Assembly (NCBI GenBank): GCA_902598485.1
Contig: CACKBU010000005.1
Coordinates: 21,036-85,035, forward strand
Length of the DNA stretch: 64,000 nucleotides
Direction: 5' to 3'
From: an uncultured Pelagibacteraceae bacterium
Lineage (GTDB): Bacteria > Pseudomonadota > Alphaproteobacteria > Pelagibacterales > Pelagibacteraceae
In this document: piece after piece, positions 1 to 11,659 of the stretch
Layout: the number at the start of each line of letters is the position of its first letter
Numbering within the stretch: position 1 is the stretch's first letter
Position numbers and translations under genes: made by a program
The notes under the pieces: generated by a model
The model's database searches: none
The model's input: the letters and a program-made list of their open reading frames with translations, nothing else
What the model was told of the DNA's origin: nothing

Positions 1-83
1 CCAAGAATAGGATTTTTCGTGAATTTTTTAGGCTCTAACTTACTTCTCATTGCGGCACTAAGTTCAGGTTTTTTATAAGTCAT
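1..83 (-). CDS. 5' end of an unidentified minus-strand gene running off the window's left edge
   Basis: Reverse complement is open to the window edge: MTYKKPELSAAMRSKLEPKKFTKNPIL... from the ATG at 81-83. An in-frame GTG at 117-119 would add MSLLQKTSNDTF. Divergent from hflK. Confidence 0.35.
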   Translation of the reverse strand, partial: MTYKKPELSAAMRSKLEPKKFTKNPIL

Positions 84-134
84 GAAAGTATCATTACTTG
101 TTTTTTGCAATAAAGACACTATATACTTTTACAT

Positions 135-1235
135 ATGTCAGACGATTTTAAAGGTCAAAGTCCTTGGGGCGCACCTCCTGGTGGAGGAGGTAGTGGTAAT
201 GGATCAGGTAGAGGTCCAACACCACCAAACGTCGATGAATTAATTAGAGATCTTCAAGATAAAATTAAAAGATTTTTACCTGGTGGAAAAACTTCTGGTG
301 GAAAATCAATAAGCCTAATTTTATTAGTTTTAGTTTTTATATGGTTAGCGAGTGGACTTTATAGGGTGCTACCAGATGAACAAGGTGTTGTATTAAGATT
401 TGGTAAGTTTGTAAAAACTACGCAGCCTGGTTTGAACTATCATATCCCATTTCCAGTTGAGACTGTTCAAACACCGAAAGTCACTAAGGTTAATCGAATG
501 GATATAGGATTTAGATCTGAGAGAGATAGTGGTTTCTCTACAGGCGGCGGTGTTGCTGATGTACCACAAGAAAGCCTGATGTTAACTGGAGATGAAAATA
601 TTGTTAATATAGACTTTTCAGTATTTTGGGTGATTAAAGATGCTGGTAATTTTTTATTCAAAATTCAAGATCCAGAGGGCACAGTTAAAGCAGCTGCTGA
701 AACTGCAATGAGGGAAGTGATAGCAAAGAGTGATATCCAACCAATTTTAACAGAAGGTAGATCTAAAATTGAGGTTGAGACACAAAATATAATACAAAGT
801 ATTTTAGATGACTATGAAAGTGGAATTCAAATTACACAAGTTCAAACACAAAAGGCTGACCCACCTGATCAAGTAATTGATGCATTTAGAGATGTACAGG
901 CTGCAAGAGCAGATATGGAAAGATCAAAAAATGAGGCCGAAGCTTATGCAAATGATGTTATTCCAAGAGCACGGGGAGAAGCGCAAAAAATTTTACAAGC
1001 AGCAGAAGCATACAAGAAAGAAGTTGTTGCAAAAGCAGAGGGTGAAGCAAGTAGATTTATAGCTATATACAACGAGTACAAAAATGCAAAAGCAGTTACT
1101 CAAGAAAGAATGTATTTAGAAACTATGGAGAAAGTTTTAGCAGATATTGATAAAGTAATTATTGAAAAAAATGCAGGTTCAGGTGTAGTTCCGTACTTAC
1201 CTTTGCCCGAGCTAAAAAAGAAAGCGACAAATTAA
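135..1235 (+). CDS. hflK: FtsH protease regulator HflK (SPFH/band 7)
   Basis: Gly-rich N-terminus, one TM helix, PDEQGVVLRFGKFVKTTQPGLNYHIPFPVE; followed directly by hflC. Confidence 0.95.
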   Translation: MSDDFKGQSPWGAPPGGGGSGNGSGRGPTPPNVDELIRDLQDKIKRFLPGGKTSGGKSISLILLVLVFIWLASGLYRVLPDEQGVVLRFGKFVKTTQPGLNYHIPFPVETVQTPKVTKVNRMDIGFRSERDSGFSTGGGVADVPQESLMLTGDENIVNIDFSVFWVIKDAGNFLFKIQDPEGTVKAAAETAMREVIAKSDIQPILTEGRSKIEVETQNIIQSILDDYESGIQITQVQTQKADPPDQVIDAFRDVQAARADMERSKNEAEAYANDVIPRARGEAQKILQAAEAYKKEVVAKAEGEASRFIAIYNEYKNAKAVTQERMYLETMEKVLADIDKVIIEKNAGSGVVPYLPLPELKKKATN

Positions 1236-1236
1236 A

Positions 1237-2109
1237 ATGAAAGCTGGAAAAATATTAGCAGGAGTATTAGTTGCAATTGGTGTTGTAGCTTTTTTATCAG
1301 TAATTATAGTTAAAGAGGTTAACCAAGCAATCATTCTTCAATTTGGTGATCCAAAAAGAATTATAATGAAACCAGGTTTAAATTTTAAAATTCCATTTAT
1401 TCAAAACGTTGTTTATTTAGATAAAAGAATTTTAAATTTAGATGCTCCTCCTGAAGAGGTTATTGCATCAGATCAGAAACGTTTGATTGTAGACGCATTT
1501 GCAAGATTTCAGATTGTAGATCCTTTGAAGTTTTATATTTCAGTTGGAAATGAAAGAGTTGCGAGATCAAGATTATCGACAATTATAAATTCAAGAATTA
1601 GAAATGTATTAGGTCAAGAGGAATTACAAACTTTATTATCTAAAGATAGATCTAAACAGATGGCATTAATTAAAGAAGGTGTTAATAACGAAGCGCAAAA
1701 TTTTGGAATTAACATTGTTGATGTTAGAATTAAAAGAGCAGACTTACCTCAAGCTAACAGTGATGCAATTTACAGAAGAATGCAGACTGAAAGGGAAAGA
1801 GAAGCAAAAGAATTTAGAGCAAAAGGTGCTGAGATGGCTGTAACTATTACATCAACAGCTGATAAAGAAGTTACTGTAATCTTAGCAGATGCTCAAAAAC
1901 AATCTGAGATCATGAAGGGGGAAGGTGATGGACAAAGAAATAAAATATTTGCTGACGCCTTTGGTCAAGATCCAGAATTTTTTGCTTTCTACAGAGCTAT
2001 GCAGGCATATGAAAAAGCTCTTATTGGTGGTGAAACTTCTTTGATTTTGTCACCTGATAGTGAATTTTTTAAATTTTTTGGAAATATAAAACCTGAAATC
2101 CAACAATAA
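1237..2109 (+). CDS. hflC: FtsH protease regulator HflC (SPFH/band 7)
   Basis: N-terminal TM, VNQAIILQFGDPKRIIMKPGLNFKIPFIQNV; adjacent to hflK. Confidence 0.95.
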   Translation: MKAGKILAGVLVAIGVVAFLSVIIVKEVNQAIILQFGDPKRIIMKPGLNFKIPFIQNVVYLDKRILNLDAPPEEVIASDQKRLIVDAFARFQIVDPLKFYISVGNERVARSRLSTIINSRIRNVLGQEELQTLLSKDRSKQMALIKEGVNNEAQNFGINIVDVRIKRADLPQANSDAIYRRMQTEREREAKEFRAKGAEMAVTITSTADKEVTVILADAQKQSEIMKGEGDGQRNKIFADAFGQDPEFFAFYRAMQAYEKALIGGETSLILSPDSEFFKFFGNIKPEIQQ

Positions 2110-2116
2110 TTCTTAA

Positions 2117-2302
2117 ATGCGTGAGCTAGTTATAGCTTTTGGTCTTTTCTTGTTTATTGAGGGAATTTTGTACGCCTTATTTCCAGCAAAAATGAAAAGT
2201 ATGTTGAAAAAATTAGAACTTGTTAAAGATAGTCAGCTTAGATCAGGTGGACTTATTTTTACATTGATAGGTTTTATAATTATTTATTTTATTAAAAGTT
2301 AA
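2117..2302 (+). CDS. DUF2065 (YjeT-like) small membrane protein
   Basis: 61 aa, two TM helices; expected hflC-adjacent position. Confidence 0.75.
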   Translation: MRELVIAFGLFLFIEGILYALFPAKMKSMLKKLELVKDSQLRSGGLIFTLIGFIIIYFIKS

Positions 2303-2303
2303 T

Positions 2304-3722
2304 ATGAATAAGATTAAACTTATATTCTTAACCCTGGTTATATCATTTAGCTTTTCGTTAAATGTAAACTCTAAACCAGTTCCTGCTTCCTTTGCAGATC
2401 TTGCAGAAAAATTAATGCCATCTGTGGTAAATATTTCTACTACAACTACTGTAGTGACAAACACCAATCCTTTTCCTTTCCAATTTCCTCCGGGCTCTCC
2501 TTTTGAGGATATGTTTAAAGAATTTGGAACACCTCAGGAAAGACAATCAGCTGCTTTAGGTTCTGGGTTTATAATAGACGAGAAAGGAATTGTGGTTACA
2601 AATAATCATGTTATCCAAAATGCTGATGATATTATTGTTAGAGTAAATGGTGACCAAGAATTTAAAGCTAAAGTTTTAGGTGCTGACCCTCTAATGGACA
2701 TTGCTGTATTACAATTAGAAACAGATGAAAAGTTTATTCCGGTTGCATTTGGTGACTCTGATAAAGCAAGAATTGGAGACTGGGTTTTAGCAATTGGAAA
2801 TCCGTTTGGTTTAGGTGGAACAGTAACTGCTGGAATTATATCAGCAAGAAATCGATCAATTGGTTTATCAAGATATGAAGATTTTATACAAACTGATGCA
2901 TCTATAAATTCTGGAAATTCTGGTGGGCCTTTGTTTGATATGGAAGGAAATGTAATTGGAATTAACACAGCAATTCTTGGACGTAATGGCTCGATTGGAA
3001 TTGGATTTTCTATACCATCGAACAGTGCTCAAATTGTAATTAAACAATTGATAGAATTTGGCGAAACAAAAAGAGGATGGTTAGGAGTTAGAATTCAAGA
3101 TGTAACAAAAGAAATTGCTGAAGTTGAAAAATTAGAAAAAGCACGAGGGGCATTAGTTGCAAGTGTTGCTGAAAACAGTCCTTCAGAAAAAGCAGGAATA
3201 CTAGCTGGTGATATTATTTTAGAATTTAATGGAGAAAAAATAAATCAAATGAAAGAACTTCCAGCGATCGTTGCACGTACAGAAGTTGGAAAAAAAGTTG
3301 AAGTTAAAATCTGGAGAGACAAAAAAGAGATTATTAAAAATGTTATTTTAGGAAGACTAGAAACTTCAGATGATTTTAAAATAAGTAAAAATCAAAAAAC
3401 TGAAAAACAAAATAATAATGAAGAGATCATTGAGACTTTAAGAATAGCAGTAAGACCATTGACTAAAGAAGATATTAAAAACAGAAAATTACCAAACCAA
3501 ACTACAGGACTTGTTATTACTAAAATTGCAAATAATAGTCCTTTAGCAAATTCGATAGGACTTAATAGTATAATTATTGAAGCTCAAAAGAAAAAAATTA
3601 GATCGGCCAATGATTTAAGAGATATTACTAAAGAAGTTTTAAATTCAAATCAAAAAACTATTTTACTTGCAATTTATAATAATCAAAATCAACGAAGATA
3701 TATCGGTGTTAAGTTAGACTGA
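2304..3722 (+). CDS. htrA: HtrA/DegP-like periplasmic serine protease with PDZ domains
   Basis: Signal peptide; TNNHVI, DIAVLQ and GNSGGPLF catalytic motifs; C-terminal PDZ regions. Confidence 0.93.
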   Translation: MNKIKLIFLTLVISFSFSLNVNSKPVPASFADLAEKLMPSVVNISTTTTVVTNTNPFPFQFPPGSPFEDMFKEFGTPQERQSAALGSGFIIDEKGIVVTNNHVIQNADDIIVRVNGDQEFKAKVLGADPLMDIAVLQLETDEKFIPVAFGDSDKARIGDWVLAIGNPFGLGGTVTAGIISARNRSIGLSRYEDFIQTDASINSGNSGGPLFDMEGNVIGINTAILGRNGSIGIGFSIPSNSAQIVIKQLIEFGETKRGWLGVRIQDVTKEIAEVEKLEKARGALVASVAENSPSEKAGILAGDIILEFNGEKINQMKELPAIVARTEVGKKVEVKIWRDKKEIIKNVILGRLETSDDFKISKNQKTEKQNNNEEIIETLRIAVRPLTKEDIKNRKLPNQTTGLVITKIANNSPLANSIGLNSIIIEAQKKKIRSANDLRDITKEVLNSNQKTILLAIYNNQNQRRYIGVKLD

Positions 3723-3724
3723 TC

Positions 3725-4633
3725 ATGGATTTAAAATCCAAGATTATATTAATCTCAGGTCCCACAGCTTCAGGTAAATCTAGTTTTGCAATTAAAGTTG
3801 CAAAAAAAGTTAATGGAGAAATTATTAATGCAGATAGCATGCAAGTATACAAACAACTCAAAATTTTATCAGCTAGACCAGATCCAAAAAAATATCATAA
3901 AATAAAACATCATTTGTATGGTTTTCATAATGTTACAAAAAACTTCTCTACAGGTAATTGGCTTAAGTTAGTAATTAAAAAAATCAGGGAAGTTCAAAAA
4001 AGAAAAAAAACCCCAATTCTTGTTGGAGGTACAGGTTTATACTTTAAAGCTTTAACTGATGGTTTAGTTAAAATACCAAATATTTCATTAAAATTAAGAA
4101 CTAAAATTAGAGATTTACAAAAAAAACTTGGACAAAAGAAGTTTTATGAAAGACTGTTAAAATTGGATCCATCCTCAATAGGAAAGATAAACCCCACAGA
4201 CACTCAAAGATCCATCAGAGCTTATGAAGTAAAAAAGTTTACAAAAAAATCTCTAACTGATTGGTTTAAAAACACAAAATCTCAATTCGTGGAAGATGAT
4301 TTTTTTAAAGTTTATATTGATTTTCCTAGACAAGAATTAATTGAGCGTATCAATTTAAGAACAAGAGAGATGATAGAAAATGGAGCGATAAAAGAAGTAA
4401 AAGATTTCATAAAGTTAAGAGTTAGAAAAGATAAAAGTGCCAACAAGGCCATCGGAGTTAATGAAATTAGAGAATATTTAAAAAAACAAAAAAATTTGAA
4501 TGATACTAGAGATAAAATAGCCATAAAAACTAGACAATACGCCAAAAGACAAAGTACTTGGGCTAGACGTAACATGATCAGTTGGATGAAATTGAAGCCA
4601 CAAGACATGAATAATTTTTTGAAAAAAATTTAA
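3725..4633 (+). CDS. miaA: tRNA dimethylallyltransferase MiaA
   Basis: GPTASGKSSFAIKVA P-loop, NADSMQVYK, VGGTGLYFKAL. Confidence 0.95.
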   Translation: MDLKSKIILISGPTASGKSSFAIKVAKKVNGEIINADSMQVYKQLKILSARPDPKKYHKIKHHLYGFHNVTKNFSTGNWLKLVIKKIREVQKRKKTPILVGGTGLYFKALTDGLVKIPNISLKLRTKIRDLQKKLGQKKFYERLLKLDPSSIGKINPTDTQRSIRAYEVKKFTKKSLTDWFKNTKSQFVEDDFFKVYIDFPRQELIERINLRTREMIENGAIKEVKDFIKLRVRKDKSANKAIGVNEIREYLKKQKNLNDTRDKIAIKTRQYAKRQSTWARRNMISWMKLKPQDMNNFLKKI

Positions 4634-4685
4634 AATTTTCATTCTTAAACTTGACCAATGAGCACAACTTCAGCTAGATTGCCTA

Positions 4686-6452
4686 ATGCCAAAATTATTA
4701 ACTGGAGCAGAAATTGTATTCAAATGTCTTGAAGACCAAAAGGTAGAACATATCTTTGGTTATCCAGGTGGTGCAGTGTTACCGATTTATGATGAATTAA
4801 AAAATCATCCTTCTATAAAACATATTTTAGTTAGACACGAACAAGGGGCTGGTCACGCAGCAGAAGGTTATGCTAGATCATCAGGAAAACCAGGCGTAGT
4901 TTTAGTTACTTCAGGTCCTGGAGCAACCAATGTTGTTACAGCTTTAACTGATGCTTATATGGACTCAGTTCCATTGGTTTGTATTTCTGGTCAAGTTCCA
5001 ACGCATTTAATTGGAACAGATGCTTTTCAGGAATGTGACACCACGGGAATTACAAGACCTTGTACGAAACATAATTGGTTAGTTAAAGATATAAATGATC
5101 TTTCAAAAGTTATGCATGAAGCTTTTAGAGTTGCAACAACTGGAAGACCTGGACCGGTTTTGATTGATATTCCAAAAGATATTCAGTTTGCAAAAACAAA
5201 ATATAAAAAACCAAATAAAGAAAAAAAATTAAATGGAAAATCCCATAATAAATTTTCTCAAGATCAAATTGATGAATTAGTAAAATTATTAAGCAAAGCT
5301 AAAAAACCAATAATTTATAGTGGTGGAGGAGTAATTAATTCAGGACCAAAAGCAAGTCAGGCTTTAAGAGAATTTGTTGAGTTAACTGGTTTTCCTATAA
5401 CTTCAACACTTCAAGGATTGGGCGCATACCCTGGTGATGATAGTCAATTTTTAGGAATGCTTGGAATGCATGGTACTTATGAAGCAAATAATGCTATGCA
5501 TGATTGTGATCTTTTAATTAATATCGGTGCAAGGTTTGATGATCGTATTACTGGAAAAATTGATGAGTTTTCACCAAATTCAACAAAGGTTCATATTGAT
5601 ATAGATCCATCATCAATTAATAAAATTATCAAAGTAGATCTTGCAATAGTTGGAGACGTTACGAGTGTAATCAGTAAAATTAATAAAACAATTTCTAAAA
5701 GAAAAAATGGTCATAGCAAGTCAAATAAATCAAATATAGCTAAGTGGTGGGAGCAAATTGGAAAATGGAGAGAAAAAGACTCTCTTAATTTTGTAAATAG
5801 TGATGAAAGCATAAAACCTCAACATGCTGTTCAAAGACTATATGAATTAACTAAGAATAAAGATACTTATGTTACTACCGAGGTTGGACAACATCAAATG
5901 TGGGCTGCTCAGCATTACAAATTTAATAAACCAAATAGATGGATGACATCTGGCGGTTTAGGAACTATGGGATATGGATTACCAGCAGCAGTCGGCGTTC
6001 AAATTGCTCATCCTGAAAAATTAGTAATTGATATTGCTGGAGAAGCTTCAGTTTTAATGACCATGCAAGAAATGTCTACTGCGGTTCAATATAATCTTCC
6101 TATAAAAATATTTATTTTAAATAATCAATATATGGGAATGGTTAGACAATGGCAGGAATTGTTGCATGAAAAAAATTATTCTGAAAGTTATTCTGAAGCA
6201 TTACCGGATTTCATGAAAATGGCAGAAGCTTATGGATGTAAAGGAATTAAAGCAGACAATCCAGATGATCTTGATGATAAAATTCAAGAAATGATCGATT
6301 ATGATGGACCAGTTATATTTGATTGTCATGTGGATCCTAACGAGAATTGCTTCCCAATGATACCATCTGGAAAACCTCATAACCAAATGATCTTGGGCCC
6401 AAATGATCAAGAGGAAAATAAAATCAAAGGAAAAGGCAAAGCCTTAGTATAA
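4686..6452 (+). CDS. ilvB: acetolactate synthase large subunit
   Basis: ThDP-enzyme motifs (FGYPGGAVLPIYDEL, HEQGAGHAAEGYAR, GMVRQWQEL); followed by the small subunit and ilvC. Confidence 0.96.
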   Translation: MPKLLTGAEIVFKCLEDQKVEHIFGYPGGAVLPIYDELKNHPSIKHILVRHEQGAGHAAEGYARSSGKPGVVLVTSGPGATNVVTALTDAYMDSVPLVCISGQVPTHLIGTDAFQECDTTGITRPCTKHNWLVKDINDLSKVMHEAFRVATTGRPGPVLIDIPKDIQFAKTKYKKPNKEKKLNGKSHNKFSQDQIDELVKLLSKAKKPIIYSGGGVINSGPKASQALREFVELTGFPITSTLQGLGAYPGDDSQFLGMLGMHGTYEANNAMHDCDLLINIGARFDDRITGKIDEFSPNSTKVHIDIDPSSINKIIKVDLAIVGDVTSVISKINKTISKRKNGHSKSNKSNIAKWWEQIGKWREKDSLNFVNSDESIKPQHAVQRLYELTKNKDTYVTTEVGQHQMWAAQHYKFNKPNRWMTSGGLGTMGYGLPAAVGVQIAHPEKLVIDIAGEASVLMTMQEMSTAVQYNLPIKIFILNNQYMGMVRQWQELLHEKNYSESYSEALPDFMKMAEAYGCKGIKADNPDDLDDKIQEMIDYDGPVIFDCHVDPNENCFPMIPSGKPHNQMILGPNDQEENKIKGKGKALV

Positions 6453-6457
6453 TCATA

Positions 6458-7006
6458 ATGCCGAAATCAAAGTCAGCTTACAGCATACCTACGAAGAAAC
6501 AAAAACCAGATACATATATTTTTGTAGTATGGGTAGATAATGAGGCTGGAGTTTTGGCAAGAGTAGTTGGCTTATTTTCTGGTCGAGGTTACAACATCGA
6601 GTCGTTAGCTGTTGCAGAGGTTGATGCGGTTAAAAATATTTCAAGAATAACAATTGTTACCACTGGAACACCTCAAGTAATTGATCAAATAAGACTCCAA
6701 TTAACAAAGTTAGTGCCTGTTCATAAAGTTGCTGAATTTAAAAGAGAGGATAAAGGTGTAATTTTTAAAGAAATGGCTTTATTTAAAGTTGTAGGAAAAA
6801 GAAATAAAATTGAAAAATGCTTAAATGCTTGTAAAAAATTTAATCCCATAATATTAGATGAAACAAAAACTTCAGCAGTAATTCAAATAACTGCTCTAAG
6901 AAGAGAAATTGATAAAATGAATAAAAAATTAAAGCCCTTAGGACTTATTAGTACTTCCAGAACTGGGGCAGTAGCAATGACTAGGGGTGCTAAAATATTT
7001 AATTAA
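6458..7006 (+). CDS. ilvN: acetolactate synthase small subunit
   Basis: ACT domain: VWVDNEAGVLARVVGLFSGRGYNIESLAVAEVD. Confidence 0.95.
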   Translation: MPKSKSAYSIPTKKQKPDTYIFVVWVDNEAGVLARVVGLFSGRGYNIESLAVAEVDAVKNISRITIVTTGTPQVIDQIRLQLTKLVPVHKVAEFKREDKGVIFKEMALFKVVGKRNKIEKCLNACKKFNPIILDETKTSAVIQITALRREIDKMNKKLKPLGLISTSRTGAVAMTRGAKIFN

Positions 7007-8047
<1,041 letters not shown>

Positions 8048-8129
8048 ATTTTATCTGTAAATTATTGCTACTATAATTCAATTATTTCACTTATACTTTT
8101 TTAAATAAATTTAAAAAACGAGGGGAATA

Positions 8130-9692
8130 ATGAAGACTAAAAATATAGTAAGAATACTATTGTCATTAGTTCTAGTATTCGGATTTTCTTCAGCATGGGC
8201 AAAAACTATTAAATGGTCTATGCAAGGAGACAGTTTAACACTAGATCCACATGCGCAAAATGAGGGTCCAACTACTCAAGTATCTAGACAAGTTTATGAA
8301 GCTCTAGTTCAAAGAGGCTTGGACATGAAAATAGGACCTGCTTTAGCAACAAAATGGAAAGCTACTGATCCAAATACTTGGATTTTTACTTTAAGAGAAG
8401 ATGCTAAGTTTTCAGACGGTTCTGGAATGACATCTGCAGATGTTGTTTTTAGTATATTAAGAGCTAAGCAAAGAACATCTGACTTTAAAGAATACATCAG
8501 CACTGTTGCTAATGTTGAAGCGGTTGGAGATTACTCTGTTAAAATAACTACAAGTAAACCTAACCCTATTCTTTTAAACCAATTGTCTAACATTTTTATA
8601 ATGTCTAAAGCTTGGTCAGAGAAAAACTTTGCAATGTCTCCGCAAAATTGGGATGCAGGACAAGAAACTTTCTCTGCTACAAATGCTATGGGAACTGGTC
8701 CTTTTAAAATAACTTTAAGAGAGCCTAACACCAAGACAGTTTTTAAAAGAAATAAACATTGGTGGGGTGAAATGAAGGACAAAAAAGTAACTCAAATTGA
8801 ATTAATGCCTATTAAAAATGCAGCTACAAGAGTAGCAGCTTTATTATCTGGTGAAATCGATATAGTTACTGATGCTCCTGTTCAAGACTTAAAAAGAATT
8901 GGATCTTCTTCAGGTCATAAAGTTGAAAGTACAGCTCAAATGAGAACAATTTTCTTAGGTATGGATCAAGCAGTTGACAAATTAAGAACTGGAAATACAG
9001 GTGATAATCCATTTAAGAAAAAAGAAGTAAGACAAGCTCTTTATCAAGCAATTGATATTGAAGCGATCAAGAAAAAAGTTATGAGAGGTTTAAGTGAACC
9101 AGCAGGAATTATAACTTTCCCAGGTGTAAATGGATATACAGCTGATCTTGATAAAAGATTACCTTACGATGTTAATGCTGCAAAAAAACTTTTAGCTGAT
9201 GCAGGTTATCCTAATGGTTTTGACGTTGAACTTAGATGTCCTAATGACAGATATGTAAACGATGAAGCAATTTGTACTGCAGTTGTTGGAATGTTGGGTA
9301 AAATTGGAGTTAACGTAAACTTATTTGCTCAAACTAAAAGTAAACACTTCAAAGAGCTTAAAGATGATCAAGGTGATTTCTATATGCTAGGATGGGGTGT
9401 TCCAACTTTAGATAGTCACTATGTTTTCCATTACTTATATGAAACTGGTGCTAGCTGGAACAAAGTTAACTTTAGTAATGCAGATGTTGATGCTGCAATT
9501 AGAGTTATGGAAGGTGAAGTTGATTTAGATAAGAGAAATGCTGCAATTGCAAAAGCTTGGAAAATAGTAAAAGATGATATTTCTTATCTTCCTTTACATC
9601 ACCAAGTAATTTCTTGGGCATCTAAAAGCAACGTTAATGTTCCTATCAGACCGAATAACGAACCGTTATTCAGAACTGCTAGTTTTAACTAA
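8130..9692 (+). CDS. peptide/nickel-type ABC transporter substrate-binding protein (SBP family 5)
   Basis: Signal peptide; DSLTLDPHAQNEGPTTQVSRQVYEALVQR family signature; followed by oppB/C/DF-like genes. Confidence 0.92.
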   Translation: MKTKNIVRILLSLVLVFGFSSAWAKTIKWSMQGDSLTLDPHAQNEGPTTQVSRQVYEALVQRGLDMKIGPALATKWKATDPNTWIFTLREDAKFSDGSGMTSADVVFSILRAKQRTSDFKEYISTVANVEAVGDYSVKITTSKPNPILLNQLSNIFIMSKAWSEKNFAMSPQNWDAGQETFSATNAMGTGPFKITLREPNTKTVFKRNKHWWGEMKDKKVTQIELMPIKNAATRVAALLSGEIDIVTDAPVQDLKRIGSSSGHKVESTAQMRTIFLGMDQAVDKLRTGNTGDNPFKKKEVRQALYQAIDIEAIKKKVMRGLSEPAGIITFPGVNGYTADLDKRLPYDVNAAKKLLADAGYPNGFDVELRCPNDRYVNDEAICTAVVGMLGKIGVNVNLFAQTKSKHFKELKDDQGDFYMLGWGVPTLDSHYVFHYLYETGASWNKVNFSNADVDAAIRVMEGEVDLDKRNAAIAKAWKIVKDDISYLPLHHQVISWASKSNVNVPIRPNNEPLFRTASFN

Positions 9693-9702
9693 TTAAAAAT
9701 TA

Positions 9703-9736
9703 TTACAAGCCCTTTAAAAATTTAAAGGGCTTGTAA
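9703..9736 (+). terminator. strong stem-loop between the SBP and permease genes (attenuator or mRNA-stabilising hairpin)
   Basis: ttacaagccctttaaa-aa-tttaaagggcttgtaa: perfect 16-bp arms, weak U tract. Confidence 0.8.
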
Positions 9737-9753
9737 GTTTAAACCTTCACAAA

Positions 9754-10737
9754 TTGATAAAATATTTTTTTAAAAGGCTGTTTCAATCTGCTTTGGTGAT
9801 GTTGGTTGTCGCCTTTGTGTCTTTCTCTTTATTTAATTTTGTTGGAGATCCAATTAATAACATGGTTGGAGAAGAGACATCTGATGAGGAAAGAGCAGAA
9901 TTAAGAGAAACATTAGGTTTGATGGATCCAATTCATGTTCAATTTTCAAGATTTATAGTTAATGCTTCTAAGGGTGAGTTTGGAATTTCATATCAATTAA
10001 GAAGACCTGTTTCAGAATTAATAGTGGAAAGATTACCTGCAACTATTGAACTTGTGGTTATTTCAGCTCTAATTGCACTAATAACCGGTACATTGTTAGG
10101 AGTTTATACAGGCATAAATAGAAAAGGTTTTTTAAGTGATTTTGTCTTAGCCATCTCCTTGCTGGGAGTTTCACTCCCCACATTTGTTATTGGTATATTA
10201 TTTATATATTTGTTTGCAGTAATCTTAGGAATATTACCTTCTTTTGGAAGAGGAGAAGTTGTTGATTTAGGTTTTTGGACTACAGGTTTTTTAACAGTCT
10301 CAGGACTGAAAGCAATTATACTTCCTTCAGTAACATTAAGCCTTTTCCAAATGACTTATATCATCAGACTTGTACGAGCAGAGATGATGGAAATACTACA
10401 AACAGATTATATTAAATTTGCACGTGCTCGAGGCATTAGTGAAAATAGTATTAAATACAAACATGCATTAAAAAATGGATTGATACCTGTAATAACTATA
10501 GCAGGAATAAATATTGGAACTTTAATTGCGTTTTCAATTATTACTGAAACTGTTTTTCAGTGGCCTGGAATGGGCTTCTTATTTATTCAAGCAGTTCAAT
10601 TCGTTGATATACCAATCATGTCGGCTTATTTAGTTTTTATAGCTTTTGTTTTCGTAATGATTAATTTTATAGTTGATATTCTTTATTATCTAATTGATCC
10701 AAGAATAAGAGTTAAAGGAGATACTGCAAGTGGATAA
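9754..10737 (+). CDS. DppB/OppB-type peptide ABC permease
   Basis: TTG start; typical N-terminal TM and family motifs; adjacent to SBP and DppC-like gene. Confidence 0.92.
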   Translation: MIKYFFKRLFQSALVMLVVAFVSFSLFNFVGDPINNMVGEETSDEERAELRETLGLMDPIHVQFSRFIVNASKGEFGISYQLRRPVSELIVERLPATIELVVISALIALITGTLLGVYTGINRKGFLSDFVLAISLLGVSLPTFVIGILFIYLFAVILGILPSFGRGEVVDLGFWTTGFLTVSGLKAIILPSVTLSLFQMTYIIRLVRAEMMEILQTDYIKFARARGISENSIKYKHALKNGLIPVITIAGINIGTLIAFSIITETVFQWPGMGFLFIQAVQFVDIPIMSAYLVFIAFVFVMINFIVDILYYLIDPRIRVKGDTASG

Positions 10738-11659
10738 CAAATCTTTAAGTACCTGGGAAAGAATAAAAGATAGTGATGTTTATCACAGCTTTATTAAATC
10801 TCCTACCGCAATTGTCTCATCTACAATTTTGTTTATAATTTTTTTCTGCTCTTTCTTTGTTGAGTTGATAACACCTTACAATCCTTTTGACCCTTCGTCT
10901 CTATCACTTATGGATGCATTCACACCGCCATCATGGACAGAAGATGGTTTAGCTAAATTTATTTTAGGTACCGATGGACAAGGAAGAGATATGCTATCTA
11001 CAATTTTGTATGGATGTAGGATTTCTTTAATTGTAGGTTTTTCTGCAATAATTTTTAGTTTAATCCTTGGAGTTGGATTGGGATTAACAGCTGGATTTTT
11101 TGGAGGAAAATATGAAATGATAGTAATGAGGTTAACTGATGTTCAGTTAACAGTACCAAGTATTTTGATGGCTTTGTTAGTAGACGGAATAGCAAGAGGA
11201 TTAATCTCAAGAGAAATGCATGATGAAATGGCAATTTATGTATTAATATTTGCAATCGGAATTTCAGAATGGCCACAATTTGCGAGAGTTTCTAGAGCTG
11301 CAACTTTGGTGGAAAAAAATAAAGATTATGTTTCGGCATCAACAATAATCGGGGTTTCAAATATAATTATTATGTTTAAACATATTTTACCAAATATTTT
11401 AAGACCAGTATTAGTAATTGGAACTATTGGCTTAGCTCTTGCTATTTTAGCTGAGTCTACATTAAGTTTTTTAGGAGTTGGTGTCCCTCCAACAACACCT
11501 TCTTTAGGGACATTGATACGACTTGGTAATGACTTTTTATTTTCAGGAGAATGGTGGATTACTTTTTTTCCAGCAATTTTCTTGGTTATTTTAGCATTTT
11601 CAATAAATTTATTAGGGGATTGGATGAGAGATACTTTAAATCCAAAATTAAAAAAATGA
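10730..11659 (+). CDS. DppC/OppC-type peptide ABC permease
   Basis: LGTDGQGRDMLSTILYGCRISL signature; overlaps upstream gene. Confidence 0.92.
   Translation: MDNKSLSTWERIKDSDVYHSFIKSPTAIVSSTILFIIFFCSFFVELITPYNPFDPSSLSLMDAFTPPSWTEDGLAKFILGTDGQGRDMLSTILYGCRISLIVGFSAIIFSLILGVGLGLTAGFFGGKYEMIVMRLTDVQLTVPSILMALLVDGIARGLISREMHDEMAIYVLIFAIGISEWPQFARVSRAATLVEKNKDYVSASTIIGVSNIIIMFKHILPNILRPVLVIGTIGLALAILAESTLSFLGVGVPPTTPSLGTLIRLGNDFLFSGEWWITFFPAIFLVILAFSINLLGDWMRDTLNPKLKK

Noticed and set aside
877-1062. 61-aa plus-strand Lys/Gln-rich ORF
   Set aside because: Out-of-frame ORF within the coiled-coil region of hflK.
2606-2968. 120-aa minus-strand ORF inside htrA
   Set aside because: Fully antisense to a gene with intact protease motifs; no recognisable domain.
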